DNA of 38,114 nucleotides, from NCBI GenBank assembly GCA_034660675.1, contig JAYEJT010000138.1, positions 1-38,114 on the forward strand, given 5' to 3'. This stretch comes from CG03 sp034660675. GTDB lineage: Bacteria > CG03. Shown one piece after another: positions 13,549-22,781 of this stretch (position 1 is its first letter; every line of letters begins with the position of its first letter). The notes beneath the pieces are model-generated. The model was given only the letters and a program-made list of their open reading frames with translations, was not told the origin of the DNA and did no database searches. Position numbers and translations under genes: made by a program.

Positions 13549-14424
13549 ATGAAAAAAAAATTAAAACTCGGGATCCCGAAGGGATCTCTGGAAAATTCTA
13601 CGGTAGAACTTTTTGGAAAAGCCGGATTTAATATTTCTGTCAAATCAAGATCCTACAGTCCCGACTGCAATGATGAAGAAATAGAGGTTCTGCTGATACG
13701 GCCGCAGGAAATGGCGAAGTATATCACTGACGGAATAGTTGATTGCGGTCTTGCCGGTTTGGACTGGATAGTGGAGTCCGGTCTGAAGGTTAGGGAGATG
13801 TGCGAACTCAGTTATTCCAAAAGCTCGTTTGGTCCGGCCAAATGGGTGATAGCTGTCAGGAATGATTCAAAAATAAAGAGAGTTTCTCAGCTGTCGGGCA
13901 AACGGATTTCCACCGAGCTGATGAATGTTCTCAGGAAATGGCTCGCCGGAAAAGGGGTGAAAGCCAAAATAGATTTTTCGTGGGGCGCCACCGAAACAAA
14001 AGCCGGCACGCTTGCTGATGCCATATGCGAACTCACCGAAACCGGAGAGTCCATCAGACGAAATAATCTCAGGATCATAGATGAGGTTATGGTTTCCACC
14101 ACGAGATTTATCACGTCGTCCGCGGCGTATAAAGATGCCTGGAAAAGATCAAAAATGGAAGATATTGCCTTGCTTCTTAAAGGGGCGCTGAAGGCGGAGG
14201 GCCTGGTCGGATTAAAAATGAACGTTGCAGAAAGCAGATTAAAACCGGTTGAAAAAATTTTGAAAAAGTACAGCAATCCCACCACCTCGTCACTGGCGTT
14301 CGGAGGAGGTATGGCTATGGAAGTGGTGCTTACAGAAACCACGGCCAGAAACATAATACCTGTCCTTAAAAAAGCAGGGGCCGCAGATATTATAGAGTAT
14401 CCGCTGACAAAAGTTATACGATGA
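13549..14424 (+). CDS. hisG: ATP phosphoribosyltransferase, long form
   Basis: 291 residues from ATG with a GTGGAGGTAAA leader. First step of histidine synthesis: ATP plus PRPP to phosphoribosyl-ATP. N-terminal LKLGIPKGSLENSTVELF (about 5-22), the RPQEMAKYITDGIVDCGLAG domain (about 51-70) and the PRPP-binding GATETKAGTLADAICELT (about 145-162) are typical. Length and a C-terminal ACT-like domain (from about 215) identify the long HisG, which needs no HisZ and is feedback-inhibited by histidine. No other his gene is nearby. It overlaps gltX by 4 bases (ATGA). Confidence 0.95.
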   Translation: MKKKLKLGIPKGSLENSTVELFGKAGFNISVKSRSYSPDCNDEEIEVLLIRPQEMAKYITDGIVDCGLAGLDWIVESGLKVREMCELSYSKSSFGPAKWVIAVRNDSKIKRVSQLSGKRISTELMNVLRKWLAGKGVKAKIDFSWGATETKAGTLADAICELTETGESIRRNNLRIIDEVMVSTTRFITSSAAYKDAWKRSKMEDIALLLKGALKAEGLVGLKMNVAESRLKPVEKILKKYSNPTTSSLAFGGGMAMEVVLTETTARNIIPVLKKAGAADIIEYPLTKVIR

Positions 14425-15908
14425 GTGAAGTAAGAGTACGTTTTGCGCCTTCTCCGACCGGCTATTTTCATATCGGCAGCGCAAGGACCGCGCTCTATAA
14501 CTGGCTTTATGCCAAAAGCAGCGGAGGAAAGTTTATTCTCAGAATTGAGGATACTGATGAGATCCGTTCCACCATATCGTCCATAAGGTCAATAATAAAC
14601 GGCTTGAGATTTATGGGCATCAAATGGGATGAAGGGCCTTTTATCGTCAAAAACGACAAGGGAGAGGACGAGATGGTTTCGTCGGGTTCTTACGGTCCGT
14701 ATTTTCAGACTCAGAGAAGAAACTTCTACAGCCAGACGGTTGATAAATTGTTGGATGAAAAAAAAGCTTACCTTTGTTTTTGCTCGAAGGAAGAGCTTGC
14801 CGCTGAAAGGAAATCCCAGCTTGAATCTAAAAGCAGAGTGGGATATTCGGGAAAGTGCAGAAACCTCAGCCACAGTCAGATAAGCCAATTACGGGCTTCC
14901 GGCCGTGAGCCGGTTATAAGGTTCCGGGTACCGGAAGGCGTTAATGTGACTTTTCACGACAAAATAAGAGGAGACATAAGCGTGATGTCGGACGAGATTC
15001 CTGATTTCGTGATTATGCGGGCGGGAGGTTTGCCGATATATAATTTCGCCTGCGTTGTCGATGATCACATGATGAAGATAAGCGATGTGATAAGGGGGGA
15101 AGACCACATTTCAAACACGCCTAAGCAGATTATGATTTACAAGGCTCTTGGATGGGATATTCCGCGTTTTTCGCATCTGACAATGATTCTTGATATTGAT
15201 GGTTCCAGATTATCCAAGAGAAGCGGAGCCCGTTCTTTGCTGGAATACGCTTCCGATGGTTTTATCAGAGAGGCAATTATAAATTATCTCGCGCTTTTGG
15301 GCTGGGGTACGAAGGACAGCAAAAATATTTTTTCCCATGATGAGCTTGAGAGGGAATTCTCTCTTTCAAGATGTGGAAAAGCGGCGGCAGTTTTTGATAA
15401 CGGAAAGCTTTTGTGGCTGAATGCTCAGCACATAAAAACTCTTTCAGGCGCTGACATCCGCCGTCGCGGGGCCGCCGTTATAAAAGAGGCGGGGATGGAC
15501 AAATATCCGGAAGAACGGCTGGATGAAGCCATTGAGATGGAAAAAGAGAAAATAAAGAAATTAACGGATATTCCTGAAAAAACAGGGTTTCTTTTTGATG
15601 ACGGGTTTGAAGATGATGCCGATGTTAAAGCAAAAGCTTCCGACACCGTGGAAATTGTTGAAAGTCTTTCAAGAGTGCTGGAAAGCGTCGGGCGTTTCAG
15701 CACTGAAATTATAGAAGAAAAAGTGAGGTCTTTTGCCAAGGCCGGCAATATTAAGACAAAGGATATTTTTCATCCTTTGCGCTGGGCACTTTCCGGCCGT
15801 TCAAAAGGGCCGTCTCTTTTTCATATGCTGGCATTTTTAGGAAAAGAAGAATCGCTTAAAAGGATAAGCAGGTATGTGAGCCGTTACAGCGGCTCTGGAG
15901 GTGAATAA
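14421..15908 (+). CDS. gltX: Glutamyl-tRNA synthetase
   Basis: 495 residues. It charges tRNA-Glu (and tRNA-Gln in organisms using the amidotransferase route). HIGH-type motif APSPTGYFHIGSARTALYNW at the N-terminus, RIEDTD at about 41-46, GEDHISNTPKQ at about 227-237, and the KMSKS-type motif SRLSKRSGA at about 260-268. Length and arginine in the SKR motif are normal for bacterial GltX. The C-terminal anticodon-binding helices are present. Coupled to hisG upstream, and its stop overlaps the DUF1844 start by one base (TAATG). Confidence 0.96.
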   Translation: MSEVRVRFAPSPTGYFHIGSARTALYNWLYAKSSGGKFILRIEDTDEIRSTISSIRSIINGLRFMGIKWDEGPFIVKNDKGEDEMVSSGSYGPYFQTQRRNFYSQTVDKLLDEKKAYLCFCSKEELAAERKSQLESKSRVGYSGKCRNLSHSQISQLRASGREPVIRFRVPEGVNVTFHDKIRGDISVMSDEIPDFVIMRAGGLPIYNFACVVDDHMMKISDVIRGEDHISNTPKQIMIYKALGWDIPRFSHLTMILDIDGSRLSKRSGARSLLEYASDGFIREAIINYLALLGWGTKDSKNIFSHDELEREFSLSRCGKAAAVFDNGKLLWLNAQHIKTLSGADIRRRGAAVIKEAGMDKYPEERLDEAIEMEKEKIKKLTDIPEKTGFLFDDGFEDDADVKAKASDTVEIVESLSRVLESVGRFSTEIIEEKVRSFAKAGNIKTKDIFHPLRWALSGRSKGPSLFHMLAFLGKEESLKRISRYVSRYSGSGGE

Positions 15909-16321
15909 TGGATTCGGAATTTTTTGCGTTGGTGCTTATGTTTAATCAGTCGGTGATGCTGCATTTGGGAAAGATGTCCAACCCCGCTACCGGCAAGGCT
16001 GAAAAGAATCTGGTGCAGGCTAAAATGTCTGTTGATATTCTGGAGATGCTCGTCAAGAAAACAAAAGGAAATCTGGACAAAGAGGAAGAAAAACTTATTT
16101 CCAATGTGCTGGCGGAAGCTCAGCTCAATTACGCGTCAGAAGCGGCAAAGAAGGATAACGCCCCTAAAGATGTAAACGCGGCAGCGGATAAGAAGGATTC
16201 ACCGGAAGGCGAAGTTAAGAAAGCTGATTCTCCGACTCCGGACAAAAAAGAGTCCGCCGAATCCACCGGAAAAGAAGACAAAAAACAGCCTGCATCAAAA
16301 GAAGAAACGGATAAGAATTAA
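15908..16321 (+). CDS. DUF1844 family protein with charged tail
   Basis: 137 residues. Residues 5 to about 78 match DUF1844: FFALVLMFNQSVMLHLGKMS, NPATGKAEKNLVQAKMSVDI and LEMLVKKTKGNLDKEEEKLI. The family is short, helical and widespread, without a defined function. The remaining roughly 60 residues are a low-complexity Lys/Asp/Glu/Pro/Ala tail, probably disordered. It is the last gene of the thiL-tsaE-tsaB-hisG-gltX run. Its TAA stop shares two bases with the convergent methyltransferase stop (TTAA), leaving no room for a terminator. Confidence 0.85.
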   Translation: MDSEFFALVLMFNQSVMLHLGKMSNPATGKAEKNLVQAKMSVDILEMLVKKTKGNLDKEEEKLISNVLAEAQLNYASEAAKKDNAPKDVNAAADKKDSPEGEVKKADSPTPDKKESAESTGKEDKKQPASKEETDKN

Positions 16322-16881
16322 ATCTTTTCCAGCACAAACACCTGATTCATTCCAAAGATAAAGGTGTTGAATCCTGATATGCGGAAAAGGCCCGCTGCCA
16401 TTTTTGTGATTTTTCCGTAATCAAAATACATTTCGTGTTCGTTTTCTATATTTTTGGCGTACAATTTGATGAAATTTTCCGCTGATTTTCTCGGCGTCGT
16501 AAATACGAATTTTCCGCCGGGCTTTAAAATTCTGCGAATCTCACCTATTATTTTATCCGGTTCTTTCACATGTTCAATCACGGCCAGCATTGTGACATAG
16601 TTGAAATAATTATCCGGAAAATCCAGATTGTCTGTGATTTTCTCGCCCATTAGTTTATCTATGCCGTATTTTTCACGGCAGTTGATCTTCCGAAGAAAAT
16701 AACCGTCGCCGCAGCCTATATCCAGCAGGCGTTCGGAAGGCCGGATATATCTTTTTACGTTACGATATCGTAAATATCTTGTTAGCGTCAGAATGAATTT
16801 GCCGGGTATTCCCCTGCCTGCGATATAACTTCTGGACGGGGGCGGAGTTCCTTCTGCTTTACCGTTTATAATTTTTATCAT
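16318..16881 (-). CDS. Class I SAM-dependent methyltransferase
   Basis: 187 residues. Motif I LLDIGCGDGYFLRKI at about 53-67, motif II acidic Asp in YGIDKL (about 72-77), LDFPDNYFNYVTMLAVIEHV (about 86-105, the Methyltransf_11 'F D V...EHV' block), and RRILKPGGKFVFTTP at about 116-130. Such enzymes beside glycosyltransferases often act on lipids or surface sugars, but the substrate is not evident. Its start overlaps the stop of the upstream glycosyltransferase by 4 bases, so it ends the 14-kb minus-strand operon. Confidence 0.85.
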   Translation of the reverse strand: MIKIINGKAEGTPPPSRSYIAGRGIPGKFILTLTRYLRYRNVKRYIRPSERLLDIGCGDGYFLRKINCREKYGIDKLMGEKITDNLDFPDNYFNYVTMLAVIEHVKEPDKIIGEIRRILKPGGKFVFTTPRKSAENFIKLYAKNIENEHEMYFDYGKITKMAAGLFRISGFNTFIFGMNQVFVLEKI

Positions 16882-18986
16882 TTTCTTTTTATCTCCTTAA
16901 GAATCAGATTTTGCGGTGATTTGTGCGGGGTTTCCGTGAGCCGGTAAAGATAACTGTAGTCCGACCGGTATTCAAGCGCTATGTGGTGTTTCCAAAAGTT
17001 GCCGAAAACTTTTTTTCCCTTTTTTGTCCAATAGAACATGTTATATCCTTTTAATCGTACATGTTCGGACAGGCTGAAAAAAATATGCGAAATTCCGCGT
17101 TCTTGCAGTTTTGCGTAAAGTTCATCTCCGTTTGTGCTGTCATTTGCCAATTCAACAACAGGATTTTTCCCCATGACGGCGGTTCCCCACATAAAAGGTC
17201 TTGCCGCAAAGAATGGTCTTGTTTCGGCCACGAACAATATTCCGGCTTCTGCCGGCAATTTTGCATTTATATAGCGGAAGACCTCCCCCCCGTACTTGGG
17301 ATGAGTCATCCTCGGCTGCCGGATATAAGTGTATTTATCTTCTCGGGCCAGAAGAAAATTAAAAGCGCCCTTTCCGACGGCAAGCATAACGAGGCAAGAA
17401 TAGACATTGAATATAAAAAGTGCCGCCAGGATTGCGCGTAAAGGTTTTTTTAGATCGTTGCGGCTGTTGTTAAAAATACTGAAATATGTTCCCAAAAGAA
17501 CAGATGCCGAAGTGAGACCGGGCAGAAAACGCCTCAAATAACATCCTCCGACGGTTATCCACAAAAAACAGTAAGGGATAAGGAAAAGCAGCAGGAATTT
17601 CGCATTATTATTTAGCGGTTTCTTTAAAAAGATAAGAATCAGCAGTGTCAGGTAAACGGAGCCCGGGAAAGAACTTTGGTATTTGCCCATGGTGACGTCC
17701 CAAAACGCTGTTGCAATTTTTTTGGGTTGTGTTATTGCCGGCTGATCGGTTGTGACATTATTGAAATTGTCCCGCAGATCGCCGCGAAAATCTGAAATTT
17801 TTCCGGCAAATTGAGGGAAAAGCGGGTTCCCGGTGGTTATAAAAGTTTTTAGATACCACGGGCTTGCCGTGATCACGGTGAAGGCCAGAAACAGAGTGTA
17901 TTTTTTTAATATTATCTTAAAAGGCAGTTTTTTCTGCAGAAAATTCCACAGCCAGAAAGCCGCCGAAACTGAAAACAGGGTTATTGTTGCCGGATGTTTG
18001 GCTCCAAGGGAAAGACCCATGGCTGCTCCTGCCAATGCGAGATAAACGCTTTTACTATTTTTCAAATAGATGAGTAAATTAAATACCATCAAAATTTCCC
18101 ACATTCCCTGTCCTATCTCGTTTCCTGTTTGCCAAGTCTGTATCATAAGAAGCGGTGTTGTGTAGTAGATCATGGCAGAAAAGATGGATACCGCTCTTTT
18201 CCTGGTTAAAAGAAAAGTTGTTTCGTAAATTAAAACGCAATTAGCTACGGCGAAAAACCAGTTTATTATTTTCGCGGCTGAAGAATTTGATAAAGAAAGC
18301 GCGGCCGCGAAAAGAGTTTCCATATTTAACGGGTAGTATGACTGGTTCACATAGGGTATCACGGATATTTTGTGATGCTGTAACCACCATCTCGGGATTG
18401 AAAGATGGTAAACAAGAGAATCAAAATAGGTTTCGGGAGTCAGGGCACCCATCAGACTCACGGCAGAGGCAAATATAAAAATATAAAGAAGTGTCTTTTC
18501 AAAAAAGGAAAATTTTCCCGCATTCCAGCCGCTGAGCTGTATTTTATTTTTTGTCTGAAAACAAAGAATAATACCCGTAAGAACAATGCCGTAAACAACA
18601 TTTTCATAAAGTAATCCTAGATATCCGAATAAAAGCATGAAAAAAATAAGTGCGCCCTGCCCGAAACCGAAGTGATACAGAAATGCATTGGCGGGGGTGA
18701 AGTTTTTCAGGAATTTTTGAAACAAAAATTTTCCGAAACCGTATCCTGCCGTTACTACAGCGGCTCCCGCTGCGAATGTCAGAATGTGGTGAATACAGAC
18801 AAGGAAAATATTGGGAACGGGTGCGCCGGGGATTTTATCGCTGAAAGCGAGTAATGACATGAAACCGGGAATCATTCTTAGCTTTGGCGGCATAAAATTT
18901 ATTGTAACCACGAGTCCCCACAGGATGAATATAGCGCTTTGCCAAAAGCCGAAAATCTGTTTTTTAGAGCGCTCTTTGTTTTTCAC
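16878..18986 (-). CDS. Multi-span membrane glycosyltransferase, GT39/ArnT-like
   Basis: 702 residues with about a dozen hydrophobic helices through residue ~560, then a soluble C-terminal part of about 140 residues. The first large loop holds TPETYFDSLVYHLSIPRWWL (about residues 184-203), matching the acidic D/E motif of lipid-phosphosugar-dependent GT-C enzymes (PMT/ArnT class). A GLSLGAKHPATI segment and an aromatic FITTGNPLFPQF loop are also typical. It probably transfers a sugar from a polyprenyl-phosphate donor outside the membrane; acceptor unknown. It is 8 bases after prs and coupled to the following methyltransferase. Confidence 0.75.
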   Translation of the reverse strand: MKNKERSKKQIFGFWQSAIFILWGLVVTINFMPPKLRMIPGFMSLLAFSDKIPGAPVPNIFLVCIHHILTFAAGAAVVTAGYGFGKFLFQKFLKNFTPANAFLYHFGFGQGALIFFMLLFGYLGLLYENVVYGIVLTGIILCFQTKNKIQLSGWNAGKFSFFEKTLLYIFIFASAVSLMGALTPETYFDSLVYHLSIPRWWLQHHKISVIPYVNQSYYPLNMETLFAAALSLSNSSAAKIINWFFAVANCVLIYETTFLLTRKRAVSIFSAMIYYTTPLLMIQTWQTGNEIGQGMWEILMVFNLLIYLKNSKSVYLALAGAAMGLSLGAKHPATITLFSVSAAFWLWNFLQKKLPFKIILKKYTLFLAFTVITASPWYLKTFITTGNPLFPQFAGKISDFRGDLRDNFNNVTTDQPAITQPKKIATAFWDVTMGKYQSSFPGSVYLTLLILIFLKKPLNNNAKFLLLFLIPYCFLWITVGGCYLRRFLPGLTSASVLLGTYFSIFNNSRNDLKKPLRAILAALFIFNVYSCLVMLAVGKGAFNFLLAREDKYTYIRQPRMTHPKYGGEVFRYINAKLPAEAGILFVAETRPFFAARPFMWGTAVMGKNPVVELANDSTNGDELYAKLQERGISHIFFSLSEHVRLKGYNMFYWTKKGKKVFGNFWKHHIALEYRSDYSYLYRLTETPHKSPQNLILKEIKRK

Positions 18987-18994
18987 AGAGGCGT

Positions 18995-19942
18995 TTACTT
19001 TTTCAATTTGAACAGGCTTGAGATGGATGTTTCATTGTGTATGCAGTCAATTGCCTGAGCGAAAAGTTTTCCCACCGAAAGACTTTCGAATTTTTTGGAT
19101 TTTGTTTTGACGGGGATGGAGTTGGTGACAATGACTTTTTCAACAGGTGATTTTTCCAGTTTTGCGATGGCATTCCCGGAAAGAACGGCGTGACAGCCCA
19201 GAAGGAAGACTTTTTTTGCCCCCTTTTTTTTGAGCGCTATGGCTACGCCGGCCGCGGTGCCGGCGGTGTCAATAATGTCGTCAAAAATCAGGCAGTTTTT
19301 CCCTTTTACGTCTCCGAGTATATTAAGAATTTTTGCTTTGTTCGGTCTCGGCCGCCGCTTGTCAACAAGAGCCAGATCCGAGCGTATGTGTTTTGCCAGG
19401 GCCCTGGCTCTGTCAACGCCCCCCGCGTCGGGTGAGACAACAATGCTGTTTTTCAGTTTCATTTTTTTTATTTTTTCAACAAATACCACTGAAGGGTACA
19501 GATTGTCAACGGGGATATCAAAAAAACCCTGTATTTGCCCGGCGTGGAGCTCAAGGTTCAAAATTCTGTCAACGCCGGATGCTGTCAGGAGATTGGCCAC
19601 CAGTTTAGCCGTTATTGGTACTCTCGGCTCAACTTTTCTGTCCTGTCTGGCATAGCCGTAATATGGCATCACGGCGGTTATTCTTTTGGCGGATGCTCTT
19701 TTTAGCGCATCAATTATTGTCAGAAGAATCATCAGATTATCATTAACGGGCGGGCAGGTGCCCTGTATAACGAAAACATCTTTCCCTCTGACATTTGTTC
19801 CTATTTTTATGGAGCATTCCCCGTCCTGAAAAGTGTTCACGCTGATTTTGCCGGCACTGATCCTCAGGCATTTGCAGATGTGAGCTGCAAGGTTCGGGTT
19901 TGAGCCGCCTGAAAAAACTACAAGATTCTGGTTTTTTTTCAT
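18995..19942 (-). CDS. prs: Ribose-phosphate pyrophosphokinase
   Basis: 315 residues, the standard class I length. It makes PRPP from ribose-5-phosphate and ATP for nucleotides, histidine and NAD. N-terminal FSGGSNPNLAAHI (about 10-22), flexible-loop region YGYARQDRKVEPRVPITAKL (about 95-114), LELHAGQIQGFFDIPVDNLY (about 128-147) and the PRPP loop CLIFDDIIDTAGTA (about 216-229) are intact. glmU-prs adjacency, as here, is common in bacteria such as Bacillus. The upstream region has a GGAG ribosome-binding site. Confidence 0.97.
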   Translation of the reverse strand: MKKNQNLVVFSGGSNPNLAAHICKCLRISAGKISVNTFQDGECSIKIGTNVRGKDVFVIQGTCPPVNDNLMILLTIIDALKRASAKRITAVMPYYGYARQDRKVEPRVPITAKLVANLLTASGVDRILNLELHAGQIQGFFDIPVDNLYPSVVFVEKIKKMKLKNSIVVSPDAGGVDRARALAKHIRSDLALVDKRRPRPNKAKILNILGDVKGKNCLIFDDIIDTAGTAAGVAIALKKKGAKKVFLLGCHAVLSGNAIAKLEKSPVEKVIVTNSIPVKTKSKKFESLSVGKLFAQAIDCIHNETSISSLFKLKK

Positions 19943-19967
19943 GATTATTTCTCCTTATGTGCTGGAT

Positions 19968-20717
19968 TTAATTCGATCCCCTTTCAATTAATTTTCTTTG
20001 TATTTTTTCCGCAAGAGAAAGGTCCTTTTGCGAGTTAATGCCCATCAAAAAAGAATTATTAACAGCATTTATATTTTTTATTTTCAGGCCGGCGCGTGAG
20101 GCTATTTTTATAACATCGGTGAGATAAAATTCTTGTTTTAAGGGATTGGGTTTTATTTTTTTAATCAAAGCAAATATACGGGGGGACCGGAAAATATAGA
20201 TGCCTGTGTTTACTGTTTTTATACGTTTTTCGGAAGGGTTAGCGTCAAGTTCTTCTCTTATATCGGTCACTTTCCCGTGTTCTTTGATAATTCGGCCGTA
20301 ACCGGAGGGTTTTTCAACGCATGCGCTGAGAATGCTGATATCGTTATCGTTAGAAACATCGAAATTTATCAAACGCTGGAGCTCGGAAGATCTTATAAGC
20401 GGTATGTCGCCGGGCATTACCAGAAGACGCCGCGTGGCTGACCCCGTTAATTTTTTGGCTTTGGCAAGGGCGTCACCGGTGCCGAGTTTTTTTCTTTGAT
20501 ACACGTACCGGCATTCCCTGTATTTATTGATGTGTTGTCTTACCTTTGCGTCGCCGATAACAAATATTATATCATCAGTCACAATTTTTGTGGCGGCGTG
20601 AATATGTTCTATCATGGTTTTTCCCCCTAATCTGTGAAGCACTTTCGGGAGAGATGATTTCATTCTGGTGCCTTTTCCCGCGGCCAGTATTACGGCTGTG
20701 ATTGCGGATTGTTTCAT
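19968..20717 (-). CDS. GlmU-like uridylyltransferase lacking the acetyltransferase domain
   Basis: 249 residues from the ATG whose first bases overlap the tsaD stop (ATGA); a frame extension to 20777 runs back into tsaD and is not the start. The nucleotidyltransferase signature AVILAAGKGTRMKSSLPKVL, the loop QRKKLGTGDALAKA, the metal-binding MPGDIPLI and a VNTGIYIF motif match the N-terminal half of GlmU. Standard GlmU has about 450 residues with a C-terminal left-handed beta-helix that acetylates GlcN-1-P; that half is absent and the next gene is prs. It may make UDP-GlcNAc with a separate acetyltransferase, or use another sugar-1-phosphate. Confidence 0.8.
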   Translation of the reverse strand: MKQSAITAVILAAGKGTRMKSSLPKVLHRLGGKTMIEHIHAATKIVTDDIIFVIGDAKVRQHINKYRECRYVYQRKKLGTGDALAKAKKLTGSATRRLLVMPGDIPLIRSSELQRLINFDVSNDNDISILSACVEKPSGYGRIIKEHGKVTDIREELDANPSEKRIKTVNTGIYIFRSPRIFALIKKIKPNPLKQEFYLTDVIKIASRAGLKIKNINAVNNSFLMGINSQKDLSLAEKIQRKLIERGSN

Positions 20718-21685
20718 ATTTTGAGATCCGGTGCGGGAATCAGGGGGAGGGATGTTTTTTGCCGGAACCCCCTGCATGCAATCATGACGGCGTTATCGGT
20801 GCAAAGTTTCGCGGGCGGATAAAATAACTGGATGGAGTTTTTTGCGCATTCTTCTTCAAGCCTGGCGATTATATAGCTGTTTGCCATAACGCCGCCCGCA
20901 ACAATGATGCGCGGGCAGTTTTTTCTTTTTGCAGCCGTTATAAGTTTGTCGGCAAATATTGACGCTATGCTGTTTTGAAAAGATGCCGCTAAATCATGGA
21001 GTTTTTCTTTTTCTGTTTTGGCAATCAGATTTTTGACAAAAGTTTTTATTCCCGAAAAAGAAAAATCGGATGAGCCGTCTTTAAATTTCGGTACCGGGAA
21101 TTTAAAAGCCTGATCATTTCCGCCGGATGCGAGTTTCTCTATTTCGGTGCCTCCCGGGTACGGGAATCCCAGCAGTTTAGCCGTTTTGTCAAAAGCTTCT
21201 CCCGGCGCGTCATCTCTGGTGCGGCCGAGCATTTCAAATTCATCATGGCTTTTGGCGAAAATCAGATCACAGTGGCCTCCGGAGGCTGTCAGGCCTATAT
21301 AGGGCAGGCCTATGTTCGTGTTGAGAAAATTTACCGACAGGTGCGAAAGAATGTGATTGACCCCGAAAACGGGCTTGCTGTATATTTCACCGAGTGTCCT
21401 TGCCGCTGTGATTCCCACCAGCAGGCTTCCCGCAAGGCCCGGCCCTACGGTAACGGCCAGTCTGTCAATGTGCTCCATTTCAAAACCGCTTTTGAACAGT
21501 GTTTCTTCAATGACGGTGTTTATGGTCTCAAGATGCTTTCTGGAAGCTAATTCCGGCACGACTCCGCCGAATCTGCGGTGATAGGGTATTTGAGTGGCAA
21601 CAACTTCGGCGTATATTTTTTTCCCGTCTTTGACAATCGCGCAGGCTGTTTCGTCGCAGGAGGTTTCTATTCCGAGAACAAGCAT
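20714..21685 (-). CDS. tsaD: tRNA t6A threonylcarbamoyltransferase TsaD
   Basis: 323 residues. With TsaB and TsaE it transfers threonylcarbamoyl to A37 of ANN-decoding tRNAs. ASKHA-fold motifs: GIETSCDETACAIV (about 5-18), the metal site NHILSH (His-x3-His, about 111-116), TASGGHCDLIF (about 133-143), DDAPGEAFDKTAKLLGFPYP (about 158-177), GGVMANSYI (about 268-276) and CTDNAVMIA near the C-terminus with the last metal ligand. Length is slightly short (usual 335-345). It lies in the envelope operon, away from tsaE and tsaB, and is coupled to the glmU-like gene. Confidence 0.96.
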   Translation of the reverse strand: MLVLGIETSCDETACAIVKDGKKIYAEVVATQIPYHRRFGGVVPELASRKHLETINTVIEETLFKSGFEMEHIDRLAVTVGPGLAGSLLVGITAARTLGEIYSKPVFGVNHILSHLSVNFLNTNIGLPYIGLTASGGHCDLIFAKSHDEFEMLGRTRDDAPGEAFDKTAKLLGFPYPGGTEIEKLASGGNDQAFKFPVPKFKDGSSDFSFSGIKTFVKNLIAKTEKEKLHDLAASFQNSIASIFADKLITAAKRKNCPRIIVAGGVMANSYIIARLEEECAKNSIQLFYPPAKLCTDNAVMIACRGFRQKTSLPLIPAPDLKI

Positions 21686-21686
21686 T

Positions 21687-22781
21687 TTAAATTTTATCCA
21701 TTAATTCGGAGAGAGGTACTATTTCAATATCTTTCAGGTCCCGCGTAATTTCTCCGATTGCCTCTGCCGTGTGTTTGCGGGTGGCGTGCCCGATAGCTAT
21801 GGCGATTCCTTTTTTTCTGGCCATTGAGGCTGCCTGCCGCAGCCGTTTTTTCACTTCTCCGGCAGAATCTATATTGTCAAGGAAAATATTGTTCCGCAGG
21901 CATTTTACCCCGTGTTCGGTGGCTGTTTTCCGGCAGACACTTTTTGGGCTGGTCGCTGAATCCAGGAAAAAAAGTTTCTCTTTCTTTAACACATCCATAA
22001 CGATCCCCATTTTTTCTTTATTCTCCGTGAAAAGAGAACCCATGTGATTGTTCATGCCTCTAACACCGGGAACCCGGCTTAAAGCCGCGTTTAATCTTTT
22101 TCTGATTTTCCGCGCTGACATCGCGACAGTCAGGGCGCCTCTGCCAAGAGATTTCATGTCGGCCTTGTGCGGTTCCATGGGCATATGCAGAAGTGTATCA
22201 AACCCGCTTCTTGCCAGGGATTCGGCGATTTCGCGGCTGTGTTTCTGGTAGGGAAGAATGGCGTAAGTTAAGGGAAGATTCAGCTGCGTGAAACGGTTGA
22301 GCTTTTTTTTGCTCCCGCCGCAATCATCTATAACTATGCACAAGCATGCTTTTTTTCTGTGCCATTTTAAATCTATGAGGCAGTAAACGTCCCCGTTCCG
22401 CGAGATTTCTATGCGCCGTGTAAAGCCCGCTTCAGCGTCTTTGGATGCGAGCGTGTATTCACCGCTGTTGTCCAGATTTTTTAAAATATTTTCAGCGGTA
22501 AAAATTTTCCACAAGGATTTTTTCGCAATAATTTGTTTACTTATTTTAAGCCATTCTATCCGGTTCTTCTTCTTTTCTTCCCGCCATGAGGTGATGTTTT
22601 TCTCGGGAACCCCGCCCCTTAAAAGCGTATTGTTGATGTTTTGTTCAATTTGCAGACAGTCACCGACACGGTTTTCCGTTTTTGTGTTTAAAAGCAGAAC
22701 TACCGCGGCAGCAATGGCGGATAAAAACAAAAGCGGGACAAGACATCCCCTTTTTTTGTTTTTCTTTTTGCGTTTTGCCAT
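21687..22781 (-). CDS. Divergent polysaccharide deacetylase, YibQ-like
   Basis: 364 residues. The N-terminus is very basic (KRKKKNKKR) and then a single membrane helix at about 14-30, so the enzyme domain is periplasmic or external. After about 110 variable residues, the C-terminal ~220 match the divergent polysaccharide deacetylase family (YibQ, older DUF610): LCIVIDDCGGSKKKL, LPLTYAILPY, LLHMPMEP, MNNHMGS and IAIGHATRKHT. Catalytic competence is unproven for this family. In E. coli yibQ lies beside envC, as it does close by here, which supports a wall-related role. Confidence 0.85.
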   Translation of the reverse strand: MAKRKKKNKKRGCLVPLLFLSAIAAAVVLLLNTKTENRVGDCLQIEQNINNTLLRGGVPEKNITSWREEKKKNRIEWLKISKQIIAKKSLWKIFTAENILKNLDNSGEYTLASKDAEAGFTRRIEISRNGDVYCLIDLKWHRKKACLCIVIDDCGGSKKKLNRFTQLNLPLTYAILPYQKHSREIAESLARSGFDTLLHMPMEPHKADMKSLGRGALTVAMSARKIRKRLNAALSRVPGVRGMNNHMGSLFTENKEKMGIVMDVLKKEKLFFLDSATSPKSVCRKTATEHGVKCLRNNIFLDNIDSAGEVKKRLRQAASMARKKGIAIAIGHATRKHTAEAIGEITRDLKDIEIVPLSELMDKI

